This document shows, piece by piece, positions 1-11,471 of a DNA stretch of 64,000 bases; positions within the stretch are counted from its first letter, which is position 1; the number at the start of each line of letters is the position of its first letter. A model generated the notes under the pieces. That model saw nothing but the letters and a program-made list of their open reading frames with translations. It ran no database searches and had not been told where the DNA came from. The translations under genes were made by a program, and so were the position numbers. Source of the stretch: Histoplasma ohiense (taxonomy: Eukaryota; Ascomycota; Eurotiomycetes; Onygenales; Ajellomycetaceae); assembly GCA_017607445.1 (NCBI GenBank), contig JAEVHH010000002.1, positions 6,230,001 to 6,294,000 on the forward strand, read 5' to 3'.

Positions 1-1092
1 AAAATCTCAGTACTGTAACTTCAATGAATCCGTTATGGGGGGCCCTGGTGCCTAACTTGGCAGCTAAGCTTCAGGCATCCAGCCTCTAAGCTTGCCCCAA
101 TTGTTGGCATATAAACAACCCCTAGCACATACGCTGTCTATACTAGTTACCCCTTGCCCCCCTAACATCCGGACAAGACATACTCTGTGCGTGAGATGCA
201 GGCCCCTCCCTGTCCCTGTTCCGACTCAATTACCCCCATCCAGGAAAAATCCCCGCGACGATACCATTCAAAACTCGGGGGGTGTTGTGTGAGTTGGTAT
301 CCCCGCTTCCCATCCGGCAAGCCGTCATGTGGGATGATGGTGTGCATGTACCCAATAATTTTCGTCGCGGTTCAATCCAATTACCAGATAGAGGATGCAT
401 ATGATTATTCAAACTTGGGAAACACAGGGACTGGGGGCAATCAAAAAGAAAACAAAAGAAAGAAATAATATACATGCATGCATGCATGCATTGCGTCTTT
501 GGTGTATCCATCTACCCCGCGCGTTCCTTTTGCGGGAGAACGAGCTCAACAAAGAAGACAAGCAAGCAGATTTACTTGACTGTTGCACACAGCAGGGAAC
601 GGTGGAAGAGATGTAGACCCTGTTATTGTTTTATTTTACTTTATGAAGATGATACTGTGAATAGAAAATAAATAAGCCCTTAAACTAGAACACCGCCAGG
701 TTGTTGCACTGCGGACGGGCTATATATCATTACCACAATTCGGTCTTCCAGCGCGCGGGTGTGCAGGGGAAAACGGTGGGCGCTTAAACGGCCGCATGGT
801 GACAGGGTGAGAAGTTCGTGAGACTCGTTTGGGAGAGGTCTATTTATGAGATTGAGAAAGGCGTAACAACGTAATTTGATCAAGGGCAAAGTATATATTT
901 AAAAAAAATAAAATTAAAATTAAAATTAAATTAAATTAAATTAAGTTAACTAAATGAAACAATTATGTAAATAAACAGGAAGGAGACTAATATTCGTGAA
1001 TAGATGCCCCCTCCATAGAAGGAGAATTTGGGGGGCAGATGGAGTGGAAATGTGAAAAAAAAAAAAAAAAAAAAAAAAAGGCCTTCGAAAAA
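1..1092. other. Intergenic, no gene seen
   Basis: No open frame here looks like a conserved protein. The stretch holds a TGCA microsatellite near 474-491, an AAATT-rich low-complexity tract at about 901-945 and a run of 25 A at 1055-1079, just beyond the stop codon of the ABC transporter. It is the 3' flank of that gene plus unassigned DNA. Confidence 0.6.
1055..1079 (+). repeat. Poly-A run
   Basis: 25 A on the + strand, just beyond the stop of the reverse-strand STE6 gene, where it reads as poly-T downstream of that gene. Confidence 0.9.
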
Positions 1093-4000
1093 TCATGTGT
1101 CTTGCTGAGAATCATAACCATCCCTTCCTTCCAGCGTAACCAACCTCCTTAACTCTCCTCCCGCCTTCCCCATTAACTCTAAAAAAGGGCCTTCCTCAAC
1201 AACACAACCCTTATCAACCACAACAACCCTATCCGCAATCTCCATCATCTCCACCGCATGCGTGATGATTACCACAGTCAGCAGCTGCCCGCCATTTCCC
1301 ATCAACAAATCCTTAACTGTGCGACGAATCTGCTCTGCGCTGTGCACGTCAAGGTTCGAAGTGGCCTCGTCCAAAATGAGCATACGCGGTTTCCGCACGA
1401 GTGCACGCGCGATGACTACACGCTGCGCCTGGCCGCCGGATACGGACAAACCTCCGTCGCCAATTATCGTGTCGTAGCCTTCTGGGAGGGAAGTGATGAA
1501 TTCATCGATCCCCGCAGCCTGCGCGGCAGAGCGGATGTTGTGGATCGTGTTGAGAGGGGATGAAGGGTCAAGTCCGTAGCTTATGTTTTCTTTGACCGAG
1601 GACGGGAAGAGGGTGGGCTGTTGGGGGACGATGGAGATTAGGGAGCGTAGGGTAGGGGTGTGGATTTTCTGGATGTCATTGCCCCCGACGGATAACATAC
1701 TGGCGCCACCGATTTGAGATGATGTTACCGGGTATAGGGCAGTGAGGAGGGAGGCTAGGGTCGACTTCCCGCAGCCGGAAGGACCAACAATTGCGGTACA
1801 GGAGTTTTCCGTCAGTGTTAAGTTTAGGTTTCGAAGGACAAGCTTCTTGGGGCGGGATGGGTAGCTGAAATTCACGTTTGTGAATTTTAAGGGCGTTGGA
1901 TGGGATATTTCCAGTTTGCCCTCATCCTCATGCGAAAACCCTTTTGGGAGTGTAGTTAAACGCAATACTCGACATGCAGTGTCTCGAGATGAGCTGATTT
2001 GTGGCACTGAAAATCGGCGTTAGGATATCTACTAACAAGTTAACTGATAGGACGGGCATACCAAATTCCAGTGCGGCATTAACGTTCGACAGGCTGAAGA
2101 GGAGGAGCGAAAAGACTGTGAGGATATCCTTGGTCGAATATCCGAGCGAAGATGCAAGAACTGCTCCGTAATAGAACACTAACGCTATGTGTCTCATGTT
2201 AGTCCGGAAAATACATGCACAGGTTGAAAAAACTGCCACTGAGCACATACTGTAAACAAAAATGATCGAGGAATTGGACAATCCAAAGAGAAAACCTGAA
2301 TAGCAGGCCTTCTTTAAGCCCAATCTAAGTGCCTTCACAACAACTCCATCTAACTTCCTGTGAAAATGAGACTCGAGTGTCAATGCGCGGACGGTTTTGA
2401 TATTGAGGAAGGTTTCCGAAAATATATCTCCAACCACTTCACCAACATCATTGCACTTTTTCTCCCACTTACTGCTCACGCGCTCGAAGGCCCTCGTCAT
2501 AGAATAAACAATTGGCGCACATGCAAACCCAACCAGAGTTAATTTCCAGCACACCACAATTCCCCAAATAATACATATAACCATTATCACAGTCGCAACA
2601 AATATGAATCCTGCGAACCGTCCAACCAAGTTTCTCATTTCCTCTGCGTTACGATCCAGACACATAGTCAAATTGGACGTTTTATTGTCCTCCTTCTCAA
2701 ACCACTCCTTCGGCTGGGAGAGGATACGTCCCACAGCCTCATTCCTGAGGGAGTTAACCCAGGCCTGTCCGCAGTATTCAAGGAGAAAATGCATCACGAA
2801 CGACGCAACTCCATTGGCGACGGATACGCCGATGATTGCAACGGACCATTTGATAGCCATGTGCGCGCGATCCCCTGAATGGAAGAATACACCCAGGAGC
2901 TGCGCAAACAGATATGCGAATGTTGGCGTGGCAGCAGCATGGACAAGTGCAGCTATAAATCCAGCTAGAAGGAAAAACCTGCAGGGTATTGTTAAACACG
3001 GGATAACAGTGTGCAGGATTTCCCAAATGGATAAATGGATTGGTTCCGTTTTCTCGTTGGAGAGGCCACCATCTCTTGGTTCATTGGGCGATTTACCATC
3101 TCCAAAGGCGAAGTCCCTGGAAGCCGCGACTGAAGAACACGTTAACGTCGGCATGAGACTTAGGTTGGGCTGGGTTTCGTTCTCGCGAGAAATTCCGTCA
3201 AGTTCAATGTTTTCAATGATTGACGGCGTTTGGGTATGTGGAAGAATTTGTCCTCTGGGGGAGGCTAACGGCTGAATTTCGTGTTCCGTGTGGATCATTG
3301 ACTGGAACGACAGAGTGTGTTGAAAATTGGGGGTTATAGGAGACAATGAGATGGTCTGAAAATTCCGGTTTAATTCTTGATTGGGTATAGGAGGAAGAGG
3401 TTTGCTGGTCTTTTTAAATTTTCTTCTCCTAGACCCTGACACAGTCGAGTGTCCCGTACTATGGAGTGATCGTCCATTTTGTAGGTCAAACATTTCCGTC
3501 AGGGCTGAACCAAATGTTTCTTTTGCCTGTTGCTCCAACGCGTGTTTATACCCTCTGCGAACGACTTGCCCCTGATGTAACACGTACATGAAGTCTTGAT
3601 CGTTGATCTGGGACATATCATGTGTAATTACAATAGTTGTTTTACCTTTTCGCCAGACTCGAATGGCATCCATCACAGAAGATCGGCTGGTGAAATCCAA
3701 CGCGCTTGTGGATTCGTCGAGGATCAGGATAGGGGTATCTCTCAATCTTGCACGAGCAATCGCAACTCTCTCGCGTTGGCCCCCACTGAATGCACTCCCG
3801 CCAGCGCCCACCATTGTGTCCAGGCCATCTGGCAGATTGCGGACCGTTTCGTCGAGGCAGGCGAACCGGAGACAATTGAGAATTTTGTCTTCGGTGATAC
3901 TATGATAGTCTCTTGAACCAAAAGCGATGTTTGTAAAAACTGTCTCGTTAAAAAGAAAGCTCTGTTGCTGTACTAGAGTGATGTTATTCCGGATCCAGTC

Positions 4001-5442
4001 AATATTCAAGTTTTCAAGCGGGGTGTCGTCAATGAAGATAGCTCCGCTTGTGGGTTTATAGAATCGCATGAGGAGATTAGAAAGCGTGCTTTTCCCCGAA
4101 CCACTTCTCCCGACAACAAACGTCACATCGCCCGCCGGGAAAAAGAACGATGAATCCTTTAATACGTAGCAATCAGGACGAGATGGATAAGAGAAAGTAA
4201 CCTATAAATGTGATGAGAGATTAGCCTTTACGTTTGACTTGAAGTTAAGCATTTTGATATCAATCGCTCACATTTTTGACGCGTATATCCCCTTCACAAA
4301 ACGTGGGGGATAGTGTCTGGGCTGTATCATCCGTTTCGTCGCAACAGTTTGTTTTTTTCTTTATGAGTTGTTGTAACGCAGAACTTGAGGCACGCCCTTT
4401 TTCAAGCACAATAATGTGAGGCAACACATCTTCAATTGCATGTGTAGATAAGAGGCATGCCCAGAAGGCTGTCACAACGTCTCCGGGATTCAACTGGCCT
4501 GCTTCAACGAGAGAGATACCGTACCAGAAACCCTGTACGAACATTCCAAATATCATCAGTCTCACGCAGCCAATTTGGAGTGCTTGGCCGAGCGCCTCGT
4601 TTCTATACCAGCGCGTCGCGGCCAAGATGCCTAGGGAATATTGTTGGGCTTCGAAGTTTTGACCATTGAAATACTTGACCGCGTCGATGCAGGAGAAGCT
4701 GCTGCTGACCAATTTTGATGTGCGTGTCAATTCAGCTTCATAGGCTCGTATGCTCGGTTGAATTTTCCTCGAAATAACAACCACTACTATCGCGCAGATA
4801 GGTACGGAGGCCAACGAAACCAGGGTCAGCTTCCAGGAGGTGTAAAGGGCCAAAATCAGCGCAGTGATAAACGTAACTACCCTCTGTAAAACACAACCTA
4901 GTGGTTGTGACGTCGCCAATTGAAGATCTCGGATCTGTCTGGCCTGTACATGAGCCGGCTGAATGTGGTGACGATCAGAACATCTTTACTTACGTTTGGA
5001 GACGCGGTAAAAGAGCTAAGACTCCGTCTTGTTTCATTTCAAACCAAGATATATCCTTCTTGAGCAACTCCATGAAGGATTTCTCTCGCGCGTTTTTTGC
5101 TTGGAGTTCTCCAAAAGCCATCCAGAATGTAAAGTGACCGGCTTGCAGCAGCCAAATGATAATTCCGAGACCCAATAAATACACGCAATGAGCAGATATG
5201 GTATGTATCAATTGATCTGAGGTTAGAGAGCCCTCCCCGAATCCTGAAAAGGCTCCAAATATCTTCCCAAGCAGCACAGCCAACATTGGAACAAGGACAC
5301 CGGCCCCTATAGTGAACAGAGATCCGAAAATGAGAGAAACAGCATGTTTTCTTGAGGTGAAAAAGAATAATGATGCCCAACTTGCATTTCGCGTAGGCAT
5401 ACTGGTCAACATAGAGTTGGGGGAATTCTCAGCAAGCTCCAT
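1093..5442 (-). CDS. STE6: STE6-type ABC transporter (a-factor-like pheromone exporter)
   Basis: Full-length ABC-B exporter in the TM-NBD-TM-NBD order. It is predicted to export the farnesylated peptide mating pheromone across the plasma membrane. Four exons on the reverse strand (5442-4994, 4938-4272, 4201-2062, 2006-1093) join in frame to about 1389 residues, slightly longer than yeast Ste6. NBD1 has Walker A GRSGSGKST (about 403-411), signature FSGGQRERVAIARA and Walker B ILILDESTSALD. NBD2 has Walker A GPSGCGKST (about 1160-1168), signature VSGGQAQRVVIARA and Walker B MLILDEATSNLD. Both sites keep canonical residues, so both should hydrolyse ATP. The start is the ATG at 5442, in a short hydrophilic leader before the first membrane segments. 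A serine/proline-rich linker lies between NBD1 and the second membrane domain. A general multidrug ABC-B pump is the main alternative. Confidence 0.88.
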
Positions 5443-7574
5443 GCTTCCCTACGATGTAGTGACAGAGTTCAACGAGAGAACCCGAAGGGTACGAAACTGA
5501 GAGACACGGGAAAGGAATTATAGACAGCTTCGTTGTTATCCCCCAGACCAAGGGGGTGAAGGAAAAAGAAGACAAGGGCATGGTGGGGGATGGGACCGCA
5601 TCTCATCCCCCAATTGCCAAATGCGTCCCACCATCTCCCGAAGACGGCGTTTGGCAAAGAAATGGTCAGATAAAGTGAATATCATAGAGAATAATAAGGT
5701 AAAGGAAGAATAGTTAGCTAGAATGATATGAGGTAATATATCGTGCGTTTTAGTTAATTTGCGGGGATTTCTTAGTATTGTTCTTCTCATCAATGGATCT
5801 CAGCCACGAGATTGGGTTTCTGGAACACTTGGGAGTGAGAACATAATAACAACCACAGAATACTAGTAGTAGTCATTAGGTATTTTTAAGCACTTATACG
5901 TTAAGAGCGAGCGTGTTCCATTCCGGAAGTTGGCAGAGAGGCCGCTATATAAAGGGAAATTCACCTGTAATCGTCTAAGAAACCAGCGTCAGAGGGTTTT
6001 GTTGATTGATGTTTGCTGGACTCAGTCGGGCGCCAATACCACGTGGCCCACCTGTCGATAAAAGCGCTAACCAACTAACCTCAACCTCCATCATCAAGCA
6101 AATTTTACACGAATTGACCCTAAAAGTACATACATAGATAACTGTACTAATAACTCAGTTAGTTGAATAACTGTTTGATTCATCCATTTGACCCTTAACT
6201 AGTTATATAATGATAAATTAAGTAACGTACTTCACCACTTGCTTGGCCACTTTGTACCACGCCGCTAAATTAGTATGAGAGAGCACTTGCTTGTGTTTGT
6301 CTTGTTTGTCTTAGAAGCACTCTCTCATACTAAATTGGCGTGGTGGTACCGTGGTGGAAAGTGGTAATTAAATCACATGATCAAAGCTGAACATCCATCC
6401 ATGGATAGGTCAAAGTTCATCATGATTCATTGAAACCACGCTCAGAAATTTTGAACCAACGTTCAACTGTAACCCGCAGGTAACCTGCAATACGCTCCAA
6501 ATAATTCCTGATTTCGTTTGCTTGAGCTGATTCGCGGTTAATTGGTAGGGGACCCTGCAAACAGCATTCTTAGTCCAACTTACTCCATGGTATACAGACG
6601 ATTTGCCGCCCCCGAATATGGAGTTCCATGTGACCAAATAGACTCCTTGAAAAAACCATGCCATTGATTCATTCAATTACATTAAACACCAAGGTTTCAG
6701 ATCTGGTATTCAGGACGGCGCTGAACCTTGGGGTTTCAACCCTAAATTGGAAATCGGATCCTACGCCGCAAGGTCATTTTCTAATAATGACGACAGGGCG
6801 CTCGGAATTTGACCGTAGCGTTGCTAATTTTGAAATTCAATCCCCAGAATAGCAATATCTCATGCACAACACCAGATATAAGGATTTAGTTACTGAGATG
6901 AGTATTTCTTCATCATAGAGAGCTCATTGCGACAAAATTATATGTATGTAAATGATCAAGATTTGAAGATTTGGACTAGATATGCTAGTTCAAAACACTA
7001 ATGTTCTAAAAAACAAAAATAGCTAGATATTATCACATCTTGTTTGTTTGTTTTTTTATGCTGAATGACTCTCACCTATAGATAGATACAATATCTTAGT
7101 AAGAAAATACATTTAACTATATATGATTGTGTTGAGGCAAACAAACGCGTGAAGTCTAAATGCCTGTGGCGTGGCACTAACGGATATTCTAATATTAACG
7201 TAAATATAAGTTTAATTCTTAAAATAGTTTCGGTCCGTTTCTGGTTGTTGATATTGCGAAAAACTGAGCTCTATAGCTGAACAGTAGGTCACTACTACTA
7301 TATTAAAGATATAGCAGTTGTTTGTGTCGTATACTCAGCGGCCTCCGAGAGAAGGGACAAACGGAGATGAAAAATATAGATTCACTAACTGTCGTCTTGT
7401 TTCAAAGTTGAGATTGACTGTTCAATTCATTCAATTCATGGCAGTAGTACCATGGTCCTGCCTAGTGTTTAGGTTCAGTACGCATCGCCTTGCCCAGAAG
7501 TATTTCTCTCTTCTTCCTGCTCCTCAGGAAAAATTGACCAGCAATGTAGCGCTGTATGCTACTGAATTCTCTTC
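5443..7574. other. Intergenic, no gene seen
   Basis: A 2.1 kb stretch between the divergent STE6-like and hexose transporter genes. Small frames at 6410-6852 look random. A TATATAAAGG motif lies near 5946-5955, but I cannot tie it to a start site. A hairpin-forming inverted repeat at about 6254-6350 is listed separately. From about 6850 to 7300 the DNA is AT-rich. Confidence 0.55.
6254..6350. repeat. Foldback inverted repeat (MITE-like hairpin)
   Basis: Two arms of roughly 33-35 bases, starting TACCACGCCGCTAAATTAGT and ending in its near reverse complement ACTAAATTGGCGTGGTGGTA, flank a loop of about 30 bases rich in TTGT. Weaker complementarity extends outward to about 6228 and 6372 through ACCACTT/CCACC motifs. 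The structure resembles a small foldback or MITE-type element. No target-site duplication could be fixed. Confidence 0.6.
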
Positions 7575-9399
7575 ATGGAATCGAAATTTGAGAAGCTTTT
7601 TGTTAAAGGAAAAGGCGTCCCGTCGAAGTCTTTAGATAATCACCTTTCTTCAGATGACCTAGTGGAATTTGACGAAGGCTTCGTCGATACCCCGATCCCT
7701 ACGTTGACATGGCGCTCGTTCGTTATGGGCTTGTCCGTGTCGATGGGAGGGTTCATTTTTGGATATGACACTGGCCAGATCGCAGGCGTACTGGAGACGG
7801 ATGATTTCAGAAGGCGGTTCGGTGAGCTCGAGGCCTCTGGCGAAACCTATCATTTCTCACGTGTTCGCGCTGGCCTAATTGTGGCCTTGGTATGTTTGCC
7901 CTGCATATGTTTCCTTAAGAACATTGTCTTCTGTCATAATTGGCATTTGGTAGTCTAATTTGGTTGTTAGATCTCCATTGGAACGCTCATAGGAGCATTA
8001 GTTGCTGCACCTTTTGCCGACAGGTTTGGCCGGAAGTGGACAATGTCCGGTTGCTGTGTGATAATTATTGTCGGTGTTATTATTCAAATGACTTCCGAAT
8101 ATCCTAAATGGTATCAGGTGGTTCTTGGCCGTTGGGTTGCGGGTCTTGGTGTCGGTGCGCTTTCGGTGCTGGTTCCACTATATCAGAGCGAGAGCGCCCC
8201 ACGGCATATTCGTGGTGCTATAATAAGGTTTGCTCCATCGCTAGCACGATGCCTTCCGAGTGTGAATGGGTAAACTAATCGATTCTCATAGCTGCTATCA
8301 GCTTTTCAATACACTGGGCATTTTAACTGCTAACTGCATCAATTTGGGTACTGGAAACCGTTCGGATAGCGGTGCCTGGCGGATTCCGCTCGGGGTAACT
8401 TTCATCAGGATATTGATCCTGGGCATTGGGGCGTTGTTTTTCCCAGATTCCCCCCGTTATGATTATCGGGCGGGGCGTATTGACAAAGCGAAAAAGTCAT
8501 TGATGCGGTTCTACGGCATACCACATAATCACAAACGACTCCACCTAGAACTAGAAGGAATCCGTGAAAAGTACGAGGAAGATATGGCTGCACAAGATGA
8601 GCGCTGGTATCACATGTTTTCCGCCCCCGGAATGAAGCATAGACTTCTGCTCGGAGCCGCTTTGCACGGTCTGCACCAGCTCACAGGGGCTAATTTCTTT
8701 TTCTATACTGCGGCAACTGTGTTCAGGGGTTTTGGTGTCCAAAACAGATATATTTCACAAGTTATCCTTGGCGCCATTGAGTTCGGGGGATCTTGCCTCA
8801 GCTTGTATACAGTTGAGAATTTTGGCCGTCGCAAGTCCCTAATAGTTGGCGCAACCTGGATGTCCGTGTGCTGCGCGGTTTACGCTTCCATCGGCCATTT
8901 TGAACTCAACGAAGCCATGCCAGAACTCACGCCTAGCTCTGGGAGAGCGATGGTTGTAGTCGCTTGTTTGTTCATGCTAGGGTTTGCCAGTACCTGGGGA
9001 CCGATAGTCTGGGTTATCATCGCGGAAATATATCCCTCCCGCTATCGTGCCAGAGCCATGGGCTTTGCGACAGCATCGAACTGGCTTTGGAATTTTCTGC
9101 TCGCCTTCTTCACTCCCTTTATCACCGAGGCTATTGACTTCAGATACGGTTACATCTTCTCTGGCTGCCTCTTCGTTGGCGTGGCAACTGTATATTTTGG
9201 TGTCATCGAAGGTAAAGGCCGAACAATCGAAGAGATTGATACTATGTACAGCTTGCCTATTCCAACCTGGACAAGCGGGGATGAAACACCGAGGAATCCA
9301 CCGACGCTCGCTGGTGAAAATCAAACTTCCTATCACACTGGTGCTTCCAACCCATGCGATATTTCCGAACCAAGTTCACGCAATGATCCAAATAGTTAG
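7575..9399 (+). CDS. MFS sugar (hexose) transporter
   Basis: Major facilitator of the sugar porter family, a proton-coupled or facilitative hexose carrier of the plasma membrane. Three exons (7575-7889, 7971-8227, 8292-9399) join in frame to about 559 residues with 12 expected helices. Diagnostic features are GGFIFGYDTGQIAG in TM1, DRFGRKW in the TM2-3 loop, PDSPRY after TM6, HQLTGANFFFYT in TM7, NFGRRKSL in the TM8-9 loop and AEIYPSRYRARAMG near TM10. The start is the ATG at 7575. An upstream open frame from 7318 is in another frame and looks like 5' leader. The cytosolic tail after TM12 is short (about 60-70 residues), so this looks like a carrier rather than a long-tailed Snf3/Rgt2-type sensor. 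Substrate specificity cannot be read from sequence. Confidence 0.92.
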
Positions 9400-10658
9400 T
9401 TGTGTGCCAACATTAAGACTCTTTCCAAGAATTAGAACCACTTGAAGTCGTCACTGTCGCGTGTCAGTTTTCCGTCAGGACGTACATGAGCTCCCTTGTT
9501 GACCTGGCAGTTGAACGTGTGTGGAGCAGAATTAGTTGGATCAACTTTGCGGCATGTTTTTGTCCAAGAGAAGTTTTTTTCCCTTTTGTTCTGCTGTAAC
9601 TCGTCACTGCAAGAACAGGTTTCCTGCATTACGGCATCCGGATGCCAATTGATTCCCATTGTGTGACTAATAAAGCTAGAGATCAGATTGAATTTTTCCC
9701 GTGAATCAAAACTTTTGAAACAGTCATTCATAGATTTATGATTTAGGTTATGATTTGGTTTAAGAGTGCCTATCTGCGCACTTACAAAAGGATCCTATGA
9801 GAAATAGGTACGACTAATGGTAAATTGTATCTCATGAAATTAACAAAATTTCCTTCTTGTTTCTGATCAGAGGGAGGAGTGAGCGATGAATCTTGTGTAA
9901 TTTCTGTCACTAAGAAGAGGAGGAGAATATGTGTTTTCCATTGATGGGAGGAAAGCTGTCGGGACTACCCCACAATACATTTTTGTATCTAACGTCTGTT
10001 TTGAGAGCTTGGTTCATTCTATGTCGATAACATAAGATGTAAAGTAAAACATCTTCATGAAGTTTGCTGATGATGTCAATGCCACCTGGATTTTTAAAAT
10101 TTGCCTCTCAAAATTTGTCCTTCCTGTTTGGGATCTCCTGCTGTCAAAACACATTCCTTCTACCTGTGCTCTTAAGCATAGAAGGTAGGATACTAGTATA
10201 CATATATCGAGCAGGCTCTCAAACCAACCTGCTTCCCCCACACGCCCCTTTTTTAGGTTGGTTTTCGAAGAACATAAATGCAGAGCAGCAAACCATTGAA
10301 CTCCCTTCTTTTCAAATTTCATCGTACGTGCAAACATGGTGAGGTTATTTCCTGAACACGCCTGTGATCGTATGTGTGTACGTTCAAATGCCATTGGCGG
10401 AAATTGCGATATTGTGCTAGGTTTTTATTTTTATTTTTATTCTTATTTTTATTTTTATTTTTTATTCATTCCTCGTGGGCGGTTGTGCGGCAAGCGATTC
10501 AGGCAAGTCATGCGGGTACTAAATCAGTGAAACGAAGCGGTCACAGAGCTGCAATAATGCCCTGTGTGTTCGATATTTTGTATTGCGAAGTCTATCAAGC
10601 GTCGAGTAGATGATATCATCAAATCCGACAAAGGTGGTTATATTTTCAATAGCGCTTG
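9400..10658. other. Intergenic, no confident gene
   Basis: No convincing gene. A 99-codon reverse-strand frame (9731-9432) begins with ATG and has five cysteines, but no signal peptide or recognised family, so I do not call it. A TTTTTA-rich tract lies at about 10421-10470. Confidence 0.5.
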
Positions 10659-11471
10659 TTACGACGAGTCCTTTTTCTCCTCCGGGTGTGCCCGCTCGTA
10701 GACCCAGTCGTTTAATCCTGCCCGATTTCTAAATGGAGAGGAATATGTTAGATTGACTTCTAAATGAGTCCGATAGATCTAAAACGGACAGCCTTACCTG
10801 GCAATTTCGATGGCGTAGAATTGCATGCGAACAGCTATTATGAAAGTAACAGTTAATCGATATGTAATTAATATGCAAATTGCTGGAGGCAAGGCGTGTT
10901 AATGGAAAATGGGAGCTTAAATTTCCGAAAAACAGGTCATACAAAATATTGTCTCCTTTTCCCCATACTCAAATTTAGGATTGGCTCTCAACAGCGTCCC
11001 GAAGTTATAATCTTCAACCTTCTTATCGTAGGCCATGAGGAAAGATCTCCATCTTTCCTTACCTGCCTTGCTCTTCATCTCATCCTCATTAATCGTCGCC
11101 GCAGGGTCGAATTCCGGGAATGTTTCCATGAAATGCTCGTATATTTCATCATCCATTTTTGTCAAGCGCAGACTAGACCCTCTTCTCGTTTCTAGGAGGG
11201 ACCAGTATGTTGTCATTTGTTGAACCGCTGGAAGGGGGCGGAACGGTCAGTAAAATGCTTTTCAAAGGACGCCATTGGATTCACATGTTTACCCTCCGGA
11301 GAGACACACCTTTGACGGCGAACTGCTTTTCCATCTGGATTGCGCGAGGATAGGGGTTAGGAGCAATCACTCATAGATAGTGGGGGCCTTGGAGGTATGG
11401 GCGGGATGGATTCGACTTACATCCTCCAAGTTCTGCGGATTTTCCGGATCGAATGTGTTCGGTACCGACAT
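10659..11471 (-). CDS. PBDC1/YPL225W-family small cytosolic protein
   Basis: Small protein of the family known as PBDC1 in animals and YPL225W in budding yeast. The older 'polysaccharide biosynthesis domain' name is misleading, and yeast work links the family to translation elongation factor 1A folding (from memory). Five exons (11471-11421, 11334-11310, 11227-10943, 10834-10798, 10728-10659) join in frame to about 155 residues. Hallmarks are TFDPENPQNLED at the N-terminus, KAVQQMTTYWSLL, then LTKMDDEIYEHFMETFPEF and MQFYAIEIARNRAG near the C-terminus. The largest exon alone looks like a 99-residue protein ending in a false tail that is actually intron. The 25-base and 37-base microexons are easily missed by automatic annotation. 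The start is the ATG at 11471. Confidence 0.82.

Noticed and set aside
9432..9731. 99-codon reverse-strand frame with five cysteines, possibly a small secreted protein
   Set aside because: No signal peptide, no conserved motif, and no upstream exon could be joined.
10014..10394. 126-codon reverse-strand frame
   Set aside because: Composition and low complexity look random; no homologous motif or sensible start context.
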